Below, in pieces: positions 23,191 to 31,290 of a DNA stretch of 32,119 bases. The notes beneath the pieces are model-generated. The model was given only the letters and a program-made list of their open reading frames with translations, was not told the origin of the DNA and did no database searches. Position numbers and translations under genes: made by a program. The first letter of the stretch is position 1. Each line of letters starts with the position of its first letter. The DNA is from Flavobacteriales bacterium (GTDB taxonomy: Bacteria > Bacteroidota > Bacteroidia > Flavobacteriales_D > Crocinitomicaceae), in the NCBI GenBank assembly GCA_947500875.1, contig CANMUN010000028.1, positions 1-32,119 on the forward strand, read 5' to 3'.

Positions 23191-26100
23191 GCGTAGTAAA
23201 GGTAGCATGAAATGGTTTTTTCGTGCTCAAAACATCCCTGAACCGCCCTTTCATATTTTTTTAATTGGGCTTTGTGGTGCTCGTGTTTGTCGCCGGTTTT
23301 GAAGTCGATAATCAGAATTTCATCGGGGGTTTCGATGATTTTATCCGGCCGAATAATTTCCAAATCTTGATTCATGATCCATGCTTCGTTGCGAATGGAT
23401 ATCGCGGACGAAATCCAACCTTTATAGGTCATATCGTCCATTAAGTGTTCAGCTAACGGAGCAAGGTAGTCGCAATCTTCTTTGGATAATTTGCTTTCAT
23501 GGCACATGCGCATTAAATAAGCATCAAGTTGGCTTTTGCTTTCACACAATGAGAGGATTTCATGGAAAGCATTGCCCAATCGTACATCGTTCGATTCGAA
23601 CGCATTGCGTATGGCGAGGTTCGGATGCCACAGGCGTTCTTCCGGTTCCAAAGGTTGGAAATACTCAATTTTCGCCGAGGGAAGGTTGACCGGAGTTTCT
23701 TCTCCTAATTTCACATGCATCAAACCTTCGCTTGCTGCTTCTGGGTAAAGTTCAAAAAGTGCATCGTCAACCATTTTACCACCGAATTCAAAAATATTAA
23801 AAGCGTACAAGCGGTAAATAGGACGTGTCAAGGCTACGTAAAGCAGGTTGATTTTATCCATCATGAATTGATCGTTCTCTTCGATGGTAAAGTCCCTGAT
23901 CGCTTTGATGGGGCTTTTCTTGCTGAGCTTGCGATAGTATACTTGCTCATGGCCATCAATGAGGTAGTAGGAAATGGTATCCGACATTTTGAAATCGATG
24001 CTTGGAAGAATGACCACCGGGAATTGGAGGCCCTTTGATTTGTGAATCGTCATGATTTGAATTGCATCGTCGGTTTTGGGAAAATGAATGGCGAGTTTGT
24101 GCTTGTTCTTGTCGTAATATTCCAGAAAACTGTTCAAATCGACCTTTTTACCTTGTTGAAAGTTGTAGGCAATGTCGCAAAAATGGTGCAAGTAAATATC
24201 GTCGGTTTCTTTCCATCCCAGCATTTCATACAACTGTTGAAACAGCTCGTAGAGGCTGTTGTAGTTGAAGTGAAACCGGGTTTCGCTTTCAAAATACGTA
24301 GTAAAAAATTCCTCTGTATTGAATTTCCTTCTACCGCTGGAGTCAAGGGTGAATAAGTTCAAGTACTTGATTTCGGAATCCTCGTGCATGATTCTCAAGT
24401 ACATTTCTGCAAATTTCATTACCTCCTTAAGGTTGGAATTTTTATTCCTTATTTTGAGGTAGGCAATCACCAAGCGAATCCTTTGATCCGCATCGATTAG
24501 CAAGGAATCCGACGAAACCACCTTATAGTTATTCCTCGACAAAAACTGAGCAATTTCATTTCCTTGGCTATTTTTCTCGCTCAAGATGCAAATATCTCCC
24601 GGCTTGAAACCGTCCACAATACAGCGTTCAATCTGGTTTAAAATTTCAGAATAGATGTCCAAATTGCTTTCCTTTTTAGGTTCGCTTAAAATCTCTACGT
24701 ACCCCTCAAAGCTTTTAATGGGACGTTGCTCAATGGAACCGTAAAACTCATACCCGTTGTCTGGTAAATAGGGCCGAAACGAATCAAAAAGCAGGTTATT
24801 GAATTCAACAATTTTCTTTCCGGAACGGTAGTTTTCCGACATGACTTCTAAGGTGCCAACTTCATTGAAATACTCGGACCGGCGCTCAATGTCAGGATCG
24901 TTATCCGGATTATAAATGCGCGGAAGCGCAACGAATTGCTCCGCCAAGCCGTTGTTGAACCGATAGATCGATTGTTTTGCATCTCCGACGATGAGGTTTT
25001 TATTGCCTTTGGACAAGGATTCTTCCACTAGGGGCACAAGGTTCATCCATTGCAATCTGGAGGTATCTTGGAATTCATCCAACATAAAATGATGAATCCT
25101 ATTCCCCAACCGTTCATAGATGAATGGCGCATGTTGATGCTGTACTAAATGCCCGATGAGGGCATTGAATTCTGAAATCCGCACAAACTGTTCATCCGCT
25201 CGTATTTTGGCCATCTCACGAGCTACGTATTGCAACAAAGCAAGATTATAAAAGGTTTCTTGGTAGTACATCAGGGCACAATGCCTTTCGTGATGGGTTT
25301 CATGGAAATCCAATAAGCCTCGGAATTCGTGCAACAATGAGGGACTGAAAACAACATCGTATTTTCCTTCTTGCAAGGTTTTGATTACCACAGGAGTTAC
25401 CACTGCTTCCGGCCAAGCTTCGTAAACGCCTAATTTATCAAAAGCCCTTTGAGTATTTCCTTTTTGCGGCAATTTGTCAAGCGGGATAGCCTCCGCAACA
25501 AACATCCGACCCACCTGCTTGCATTTGCTGAGTAGTTCGTTAACCAAGGTACGTTGCTGCTCCTTAACATTCCGCAAGTCTTGTTCGGAATAAGGGGTTT
25601 CTAAGAGTTGTTTTACCAAGCCGAAATACCGCTCCTTGGAAAGAATGCTGCAAAATGAAATGAGTTGGTTTCGGAAATTCCATTGGGTTTCTTCCTCCAA
25701 GTTCTTTTTGGTATAATTCTCCACCAATCGGGTTAATTCCTCGTTGCCTTCCGTTCCAATTTTTACCAACAAGGCGTCTACCACCTTTTCCATGATTTCC
25801 GACTCATTCATGACGACTTCAAACTCTTGGGGTAGGTTGAGGTCGCGGTGAAACGATCGGATCAATCGAAGGTTGAATTTGTCGATGGTTGAAACCATAA
25901 AATCTTCAAAACTGTGCAGGATTTCGGACAAAATTTCTTGAGCCCTATCCGGGAACTGTTCGATAGGCCTCCCCGTTAAGGAACTTAAGCTCAACAATTG
26001 TTGGTGGATTTCGTCGGTATCCCCTTGATATCTAGCAATTTCATTCAGCGCTTTTAGAATACGCTCCTTCATTTCTAGGGCAGCTTTGTTCGTAAAAGTC

Positions 26101-26225
26101 ATCGCCAAAAGCGATTTGAATTTTTTGCTTTCCGATGCAGGAAGGAATAATAAATAAAGGTATTCTTGGACCAAACGGTAGGTTTTTCCGCTGCCTGCCG
26201 ATGCGTTTAATACGAGGAGTGACAC
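23163..26225 (-). CDS. AddA-like ATP-dependent helicase-nuclease (UvrD/Rep family with PD-(D/E)XK domain)
   Basis: 1020 residues. It is a superfamily 1 DNA helicase with a C-terminal nuclease, the type that resects double-strand breaks for RecA. The Walker A motif ASAGSGKT begins at residue 8, followed by TFTNKAALEMKERI. Walker B is LDEFQDTSRLQW (~380). Other motifs are VGDAKQSIYRF, ENYRSGKKI, TIHKSKGLQFPVV and LLYVALTRP. The nuclease motif is ILIIDFKTG (~980), followed by Q-L-K-K-Y-E. The start is GTG 26225; no ATG lies between it and the upstream in-frame stop, and it places Walker A at the usual position. No AddB gene is adjacent, since the mbnP-like gene is divergent. Alternative name: RecB-like exonuclease V beta subunit. 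Confidence 0.9.
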   Translation of the reverse strand: MSLLVLNASAGSGKTYRLVQEYLYLLFLPASESKKFKSLLAMTFTNKAALEMKERILKALNEIARYQGDTDEIHQQLLSLSSLTGRPIEQFPDRAQEILSEILHSFEDFMVSTIDKFNLRLIRSFHRDLNLPQEFEVVMNESEIMEKVVDALLVKIGTEGNEELTRLVENYTKKNLEEETQWNFRNQLISFCSILSKERYFGLVKQLLETPYSEQDLRNVKEQQRTLVNELLSKCKQVGRMFVAEAIPLDKLPQKGNTQRAFDKLGVYEAWPEAVVTPVVIKTLQEGKYDVVFSPSLLHEFRGLLDFHETHHERHCALMYYQETFYNLALLQYVAREMAKIRADEQFVRISEFNALIGHLVQHQHAPFIYERLGNRIHHFMLDEFQDTSRLQWMNLVPLVEESLSKGNKNLIVGDAKQSIYRFNNGLAEQFVALPRIYNPDNDPDIERRSEYFNEVGTLEVMSENYRSGKKIVEFNNLLFDSFRPYLPDNGYEFYGSIEQRPIKSFEGYVEILSEPKKESNLDIYSEILNQIERCIVDGFKPGDICILSEKNSQGNEIAQFLSRNNYKVVSSDSLLIDADQRIRLVIAYLKIRNKNSNLKEVMKFAEMYLRIMHEDSEIKYLNLFTLDSSGRRKFNTEEFFTTYFESETRFHFNYNSLYELFQQLYEMLGWKETDDIYLHHFCDIAYNFQQGKKVDLNSFLEYYDKNKHKLAIHFPKTDDAIQIMTIHKSKGLQFPVVILPSIDFKMSDTISYYLIDGHEQVYYRKLSKKSPIKAIRDFTIEENDQFMMDKINLLYVALTRPIYRLYAFNIFEFGGKMVDDALFELYPEAASEGLMHVKLGEETPVNLPSAKIEYFQPLEPEERLWHPNLAIRNAFESNDVRLGNAFHEILSLCESKSQLDAYLMRMCHESKLSKEDCDYLAPLAEHLMDDMTYKGWISSAISIRNEAWIMNQDLEIIRPDKIIETPDEILIIDFKTGDKHEHHKAQLKKYERAVQGCFEHEKTISCYLYYAQSSEWVSC

Positions 26226-26274
26226 GTTATTGAATTTCTTAAGGGTTTATGGATAAAATTACATGGATTAACCG

Positions 26275-26282
26275 TAAATTTG
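26275..26282 (+). promoter_or_regulatory. -7 promoter box of the mbnP-like array
   Basis: TAAATTTG matches TAnnTTTG exactly; I see no TTTG at the right distance upstream. The leader to ATG 26313 would be ~27 nt. A weaker minus-strand box (TAATTTTA, 26261-26254) for the AddA-like gene lies in the same 87-bp gap. Confidence 0.5.
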
Positions 26283-26312
26283 TTACGTTCTAAAATCTTT
26301 TTAACACGGAGC

Positions 26313-27056
26313 ATGAAAATAATTTGGATAGCTTTATTATTTATCACGCTTTTGGCCTGTAAGCCCAAACCGATTGATCCGCCGCCAGCACCCCCTGAAA
26401 CCGTCAGGATTTTAGTAAATCCTACGTTTGCTTCGAACGCATTGATGTTGGATTCAATCTATCAAGGCCCCAACGGTATTCGCATTAAAGTTTCCGACAT
26501 TAAGTTTTTTACTACGTTTCTTGGTCATCAAAATAACCAACTAGCCGAGGTAGCCTACTTTGATTTTCGAGAAAAAGGGAATGTTTTACTCGATAAAGCA
26601 GCCGATTACACCAAGTTTCCTTCCCTTTCGATGGTATTAGGCGTAGATACTTCGCTCAACCACGACGACCCTTCTGCATTCCCCAACGATAGCCCTCTGA
26701 ACATCGTAAATGCTGGTTCCATGCACTGGGGTTGGAATACGGGTTATATCTTCATCTCCGTTGAAGGTAAAGCCGATACCTTGAACGACGGTATCGATAA
26801 TTTTGACTTGAGTTTTAGTTACCATATTGGCACGGATTTATACCAACAACCCATTTCGTTTAACAACTTTTCATGGGTGAAAACCGGAGAACATCAGCAT
26901 ACCTTGTCCCTGGAGTTGGACATGCAATCGTTTTTCTTTAATCCTCTTCAACCCATTGATATTCCCAACGAACCGTTCACCCACTCTGGTGCCGGACTTG
27001 GAGCACTTACCCAAAAAGTTGCCGATAACTTTAAAAACGCCTTGCAGTTACCATGA
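26313..27056 (+). CDS. MbnP-family periplasmic copper-binding-like lipoprotein
   Basis: 247 residues. The lipoprotein signal has an LLAC lipobox (Cys ~16), followed by a proline-rich linker. The family core is visible: I-R-I-K-V-S-D-I-K-F-F near the middle and MHWGWNTGYIFISVEGK (W139, W141), then HIGT and a late H-x-H. MbnP proteins occur with MbnH, a MauG-like di-heme enzyme that oxidises a Trp of MbnP to kynurenine and thereby creates a copper site; this is known for Methylosinus MbnP/MbnH, and related pairs occur outside methanotrophs. Here the di-heme gene overlaps the stop by 4 nt (ATGA), so the same partnership is likely (inference). The start is ATG 26313, not the TTG at 26280, which lies in the promoter box. 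Confidence 0.82.
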   Translation: MKIIWIALLFITLLACKPKPIDPPPAPPETVRILVNPTFASNALMLDSIYQGPNGIRIKVSDIKFFTTFLGHQNNQLAEVAYFDFREKGNVLLDKAADYTKFPSLSMVLGVDTSLNHDDPSAFPNDSPLNIVNAGSMHWGWNTGYIFISVEGKADTLNDGIDNFDLSFSYHIGTDLYQQPISFNNFSWVKTGEHQHTLSLELDMQSFFFNPLQPIDIPNEPFTHSGAGLGALTQKVADNFKNALQLP

Positions 27057-28120
27057 GATCTCTTGCGTTTTTACTTGTTGCCGTATGGCTTTTGAATTCC
27101 TGCGCTAAGGAAAAAGTCGGCTATCAACCTACGCCTTATGCCTTGGAAATTCCTTCGCATTTTCCGGCCATGAACATTCCCGCCGATAATCCAATGACGG
27201 TTGAAGGGGTAGAATTAGGTCGGCATTTGTTTTATGAGAAAAGGCTTAGTGGCAACGACATGATGAGTTGTGCTGCGTGCCATACGGCCTTCACTTCATT
27301 TTCTGATTCAGCAAAATATTCCACGGGAATTGATGGAATTCAAGGTAACCGTAACGCCATGGCCTTGATCAATTTAGGATGGGATTCTTTCTTTTTTTGG
27401 GACGGAAGGGCGATTACCTTAGAACAGCAAATTTTGGAACCGGTCCCCAATCCTATCGAAATGCACCTTTCGTGGAAAGAAGCGGTGAGCAAATTGAAAA
27501 AAGACACCTATTACAGGAACCAATTCTACAAAGCTTTTGGGGTTGTTGATTTTGACTCTACCCATGCAGCCAAAGCCATAGCTCAGTTCATTCGTACCAT
27601 GATTTCTGGTAGGAGCAAGTTCGACGTGATGTATAAAATTGAAAACAACCTTCCTCTAAGCGCTTGGGATCAATCCGTTCAAATTACCAATGAGGAATGG
27701 GCGGGATATGACCTTTTCAAAAGCTTAAACGGTGCCGATTGCTTTCATTGCCACAATGGACCCCTCATGCGCGTTGCAAAATTCAGCAATAACGGATTGG
27801 ACGAGAGCTTTAGCGATCTTGGCCGCGGGGCGGTTACCAACAACGCCAACGATAACGGTAAATTTAAAGTGCCGACCTTACGAAATATTGCGCTAACCGC
27901 GCCTTACATGCACGATGGAAGGTTTAAAACCTTGGATGAGGTCATCGAACACTATTCCTCAGGCGTTCATATGTCTCCCACCATTGACCCCTTGATTGAA
28001 TTTGCCAACCAAGGAGGGGTGCAATTGGATGCCCAAGAAAAGCAATTATTGAAAGTATTTTTACTCACCCTTACCGATTTAGAGTTTGTGAATAATTTAA
28101 AATTTCAGGACCCTCATTGA
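27053..28120 (+). CDS. MbnH/MauG-like di-heme cytochrome c peroxidase-family lipoprotein
   Basis: 355 residues. The lipoprotein signal has an LNSC lipobox (Cys ~17). Two c-type heme motifs are present: SCAACH (C73, C76, H77) and DCFHCH (C230, C233, H234). Conserved GRHLFYEKRLSGN, FFWDGRA, NPIEMH and APYMHDGRF with L-D-E-V-I-E-H-Y belong to the bacterial CCP/MauG family. Such enzymes either reduce peroxide or, as in MauG and MbnH, form a high-valent di-heme state that oxidises a partner protein. The overlapping MbnP-like gene points to the second role. I cannot assign the axial ligand that would separate MauG/MbnH from true peroxidases. The stop TGA overlaps the next ATG (TGATG). Confidence 0.85.
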   Translation: MRSLAFLLVAVWLLNSCAKEKVGYQPTPYALEIPSHFPAMNIPADNPMTVEGVELGRHLFYEKRLSGNDMMSCAACHTAFTSFSDSAKYSTGIDGIQGNRNAMALINLGWDSFFFWDGRAITLEQQILEPVPNPIEMHLSWKEAVSKLKKDTYYRNQFYKAFGVVDFDSTHAAKAIAQFIRTMISGRSKFDVMYKIENNLPLSAWDQSVQITNEEWAGYDLFKSLNGADCFHCHNGPLMRVAKFSNNGLDESFSDLGRGAVTNNANDNGKFKVPTLRNIALTAPYMHDGRFKTLDEVIEHYSSGVHMSPTIDPLIEFANQGGVQLDAQEKQLLKVFLLTLTDLEFVNNLKFQDPH

Positions 28121-29520
28121 TGAAAGACAAATTAACCACCGAGGATAAAGCCCTTAAAATCAATCTTACCCGTGACATTTACGGTTGTTTTGCTGAAATT
28201 GGCGCAGGCCAAGAAGTTGCTGCCAATTTTTTCAAAGCGGGAGGGAGTTCGGGGACAATCGCATTTACACGTTCTGCTTACGATATGAAGGTGTCCGATG
28301 CCATGTACGGTAAGGCCAAAAGGTATGTTTGTGAAGAACGATTAGTTACCATGTTAGATACCGAGTTTAACCAACTTTCGACGGTGCTTCCTCAAAAAGC
28401 GACTGAATCTCGGTTTTTTGCGTTTTGCAACACGGTAGAATCACTGAATTATCATAAAACCAATCAAGGTCAAGGTTGGGTAGGGATTCGATTTCAAACC
28501 ACCATTGGAGGACCGTTCAACGACATTATTTTGCACGTCCTGATGCACGATATTTCCAACCGAGCGCAACAAGATGCGCTGGGAATTTTAGGGGTTAACC
28601 TCATCCATGGAGCCTTCTTTCATGGCAAGGATTACGAAGATTTCATCAATGCTATAGTTTCACGCTTGCCGCGAGAACGCATCGAAATCGATATGTTGCG
28701 GTTTACAGGACCCGATTTTGAGGAAATTGATAACCGCATGATTGCCCTAAGCTTGGTGCGAAAAGGCATTACCGATGCCACCATGTTTGATTTAGCAAAG
28801 AATGTACTTCAGCCAGCTACGGCGTTATATAAAAAGAATATCCTACTGATGCGGGGCAGATTTCGTCCAGTTACACACGTTCACGTAGACATGATTGAGA
28901 ACGGAAAAGTATGCTTTCTGCAAGACCCACGGGTAAAACACACCAACGTAGAAGTGATCTTTGAGCTCACCTTGAAAGACCTTACAGCAGACGGTAAAAT
29001 TTCCGATAAGGATTTCCTTGACCGTGCTGAATTATTAAGTTCCCTCGGATATACCGTGATGATTTCCAATTATTTGAAGCATTACAAAATGGTGGAATAC
29101 CTTTCAGAAATCGCCAAAGGGCAGTTCATGGGGGTTATTCTTGGGGTGTATAACTTGAGTTCCATTTTCGATGAGCAATATTACGATAACCTTCCCGGAG
29201 GATTGCTGGAGGCTTTTGGTAGAGGATTCGGTCACAACATGAAGTTGTACGTTTACCCCGCCATCGACGTGGAGTCTGGCGCCTTATTGGATTTATACAC
29301 CATGGAAATTGCGGAAAATTTAAAGGGACTGATGGAGTACATGATCCACAACGATAAAATAGCCCCCATCCGCCAATTCAACGAAAAACACCTCCACATC
29401 ATGTCGGATGATGTGTTGAGTAAAATTAAGGTTGGAGCGAAAAACTGGGAAGACGATGTGCCGTATGAAGCAGCACAAGCCATCAAGTTTTTTGAGTTAT
29501 TCGGTCATAGCAAGGCTTAA
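28120..29520 (+). CDS. Conserved bacterial protein of unknown function
   Basis: 466 residues, no signal peptide, probably cytoplasmic. It has the conserved start of a widespread but uncharacterised family: a short polar lead, then CFAEIGAGQEVAANFFKAGG and G-T-I-A, S-A-Y-D-M, D-A-M-Y-G. Later conserved blocks are GWVGIRFQT, LGVNLIHGAF, RGRFRPVTHVHVDM, VMISNYLKHY and the FMGVILGVYNL segment. As I recall, databases give members inconsistent names, including 'TonB-dependent receptor', which this soluble sequence cannot be, and a nucleotide-transferase name; I assign no function. The start is ATG 28120, sharing its A with the TGA stop of the di-heme gene. The WYL gene begins 2 nt after the stop, so it is embedded in the array. 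Confidence 0.85.
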   Translation: MKDKLTTEDKALKINLTRDIYGCFAEIGAGQEVAANFFKAGGSSGTIAFTRSAYDMKVSDAMYGKAKRYVCEERLVTMLDTEFNQLSTVLPQKATESRFFAFCNTVESLNYHKTNQGQGWVGIRFQTTIGGPFNDIILHVLMHDISNRAQQDALGILGVNLIHGAFFHGKDYEDFINAIVSRLPRERIEIDMLRFTGPDFEEIDNRMIALSLVRKGITDATMFDLAKNVLQPATALYKKNILLMRGRFRPVTHVHVDMIENGKVCFLQDPRVKHTNVEVIFELTLKDLTADGKISDKDFLDRAELLSSLGYTVMISNYLKHYKMVEYLSEIAKGQFMGVILGVYNLSSIFDEQYYDNLPGGLLEAFGRGFGHNMKLYVYPAIDVESGALLDLYTMEIAENLKGLMEYMIHNDKIAPIRQFNEKHLHIMSDDVLSKIKVGAKNWEDDVPYEAAQAIKFFELFGHSKA

Positions 29521-29522
29521 CT

Positions 29523-30533
29523 ATGCCTCATATAAAAAATGCGCTGATTCGTTACCGCATCATCGACCGGATGATTCGCAATCCCTATAAACCTTTTCCG
29601 AGCAAAAGCGATTTGAGGGAAGCATGCGAAGAGTCCTTGTTTGGCTCAACCTACGGCGACCACATCTGCGATTCTACCATCGAAAAAGACCTTTTTGCCA
29701 TGCGGATGGAACACGATGCCCCCATCAAGTACAGCCGAAAACACGAGGGCTATTTTTACGAAGACCCCGATTACACCATTAACGACATACCGCTGTCTGA
29801 AGACGAGTTGGATTCCATACGTTTTGCGGTGCAAACCCTTCAGCAGTTTCAGGAGGTTCCGTATTTCAAAGAATTCGGTAGTGCCATTGATAAAATTGCC
29901 ACACGGGTGGCCGTGGCGGGAACCGAAGGACAAGTAACCAACGCTTTCATTGGGTTTGAAACTTCCTATGCTTCGGTCGGTAATCAGTGGCTTCCCTTGC
30001 TCCTTTCTGCGATACAAGAGAAACGCATTTGTACCTTTCATTACGCGTCCTTCAAATCCGGCGTTGCGAAAGCGCGGAAAGTGTTGCCCGTGTACTTGAA
30101 AGAATACCGCAACCGTTGGTACATCATCACCTATGATTTTGAATCGGCGCATTGGAAAACCTATGCCCTGGAACGCATGGAAGCATTAGCGGTTAGCGAT
30201 GCCCATTATACCACGGATCGCACGTTTAATCCCGCGGAGTTTTTTGCGGAGACCATTGGAATCACTACCGAAAACAAAGCACCGGAGCGCGTTGAAATCG
30301 AAGCCAATGAAGTGGCCAGTAAGTACATCGAATCGCAGCCCTTGCATTCGTCTCAGGTATCCATAAGTCCGAACCGTTTTGCCCTAACGGTACAAATCAA
30401 CGAAGAGTTGATCCGTGCCTTACTGGGTTTTATGGGCGAGATACATATTTTAGCTCCCGAGTCCTTAAAACAAACATGGAATGAGCGAATTCAACATCAA
30501 TTAAGCATCGAAAACAATGGAAATATTAACTGA
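29523..30533 (+). CDS. WYL-domain transcriptional regulator
   Basis: 336 residues. The N-terminal ~100 residues (LIRYRIIDRMIRNP, then I-E-K-D-L-F-A-M-R) form a winged-helix-like DNA-binding region. The C-terminal half has the WYL core: FHYASFKSG, then V-L-P-V-Y-L-K-E-Y-R-N-R-W-Y-I, followed by YALERME. WYL domains bind small ligands or nucleic acids and control the attached DNA-binding domain. The 3' end overlaps paaG by 17 nt, and the gene lies 2 nt after the conserved unknown gene. It is the only recognisable specific transcription regulator in the window, which makes it a candidate for control of the array or of the paa promoters (inference). Confidence 0.9.
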   Translation: MPHIKNALIRYRIIDRMIRNPYKPFPSKSDLREACEESLFGSTYGDHICDSTIEKDLFAMRMEHDAPIKYSRKHEGYFYEDPDYTINDIPLSEDELDSIRFAVQTLQQFQEVPYFKEFGSAIDKIATRVAVAGTEGQVTNAFIGFETSYASVGNQWLPLLLSAIQEKRICTFHYASFKSGVAKARKVLPVYLKEYRNRWYIITYDFESAHWKTYALERMEALAVSDAHYTTDRTFNPAEFFAETIGITTENKAPERVEIEANEVASKYIESQPLHSSQVSISPNRFALTVQINEELIRALLGFMGEIHILAPESLKQTWNERIQHQLSIENNGNIN

Positions 30534-31290
30534 ACACCACAACGGGGTCATGCAAATTACCCTTAACCGTCCGGAGGTATACAACTCTTTTAACCGGACC
30601 ATGGCCCTGCAAATGCAGGCAAGTCTGAACGAAGCGGCCACCAACGAGTCCGTGCGGGCTGTTGTGATTACAGGAACCGGAAAGGCTTTTTGTGCAGGAC
30701 AAGATTTAGCCGAAGCCATTGACCCGGAAGGTCCAGGGTTGGAGCGCATCCTCTCCGAACATTACAACCCCATCATTCAACAAATCGTTGCCTTGCAAAA
30801 GCCCGTGCTTGCTTTGGTAAACGGCGTTGCAGCAGGTGCTGGGGCGAATATCGCCTTGGCCTGTGATGTGGTGATTGCCCATGAACAAGCGAGTTTCATT
30901 CAAGCCTTCTCAAAAATCGGATTGATTCCCGATTCTGGGGGGACCTACTTTTTACCGCGATTAATCGGCACGCAAAAAGCCTTGGCCCTAATGATGACAG
31001 GTGATAAGGTGAGTGCCAAGGAGGCCGAACAAATGCATATGATTTTTAAGGCAGTTCCGGCAGATTCTTATGAGATATTTACGACGGATTTCGTTACACA
31101 GATTGCGAGCATGCCAACCAAGGCGCTTGCCATGACCAAAAAAGCAGTACAGCAAAGCTGGAATAATACCTTATCCGAACAGTTGAACGTGGAATTAGCC
31201 CTCCAAGTTGAGGCGGGAAACACCTCGGATTTTAAGGAAGGGGTGCAAGCCTTTTTAGACAAAAGAAAACCAAATTTTACCGGGAAATAA
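30517..31290 (+). CDS. paaG: PaaG, 1,2-epoxyphenylacetyl-CoA isomerase
   Basis: 257 residues of the crotonase superfamily. PaaG converts the ring epoxide made by PaaABCE to the oxepin-CoA, and also isomerises an unsaturated intermediate. The sequence follows E. coli PaaG closely: TLNRPEVYNSFNRTM, GKAFCAGQDL (oxyanion hole), SEHYNPIIQQI, VNGVAAGAGANIALACDVVI, SKIGLIPDSGGTYFLPR with the catalytic Asp at D139, and the FTGK C-terminus. The start (ATG 30517) lies in the 3' end of the WYL gene, and its stop overlaps paaH by one base (TAATG). A general enoyl-CoA hydratase is the alternative, but the YNP and IPDSGG signatures favour PaaG. Confidence 0.9.
   Translation: MEILTEHHNGVMQITLNRPEVYNSFNRTMALQMQASLNEAATNESVRAVVITGTGKAFCAGQDLAEAIDPEGPGLERILSEHYNPIIQQIVALQKPVLALVNGVAAGAGANIALACDVVIAHEQASFIQAFSKIGLIPDSGGTYFLPRLIGTQKALALMMTGDKVSAKEAEQMHMIFKAVPADSYEIFTTDFVTQIASMPTKALAMTKKAVQQSWNNTLSEQLNVELALQVEAGNTSDFKEGVQAFLDKRKPNFTGK

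Noticed and set aside
29646..30152. 168-codon open frame antisense to the WYL regulator
   Set aside because: It is fully inside a well-supported gene, shows no family motifs and has no start context.
30517..31290. MenB or general enoyl-CoA hydratase instead of PaaG
   Set aside because: The YNPIIQQI and GLIPDSGGT segments, the FTGK end and the overlap with a PaaH-type dehydrogenase fit PaaG best.
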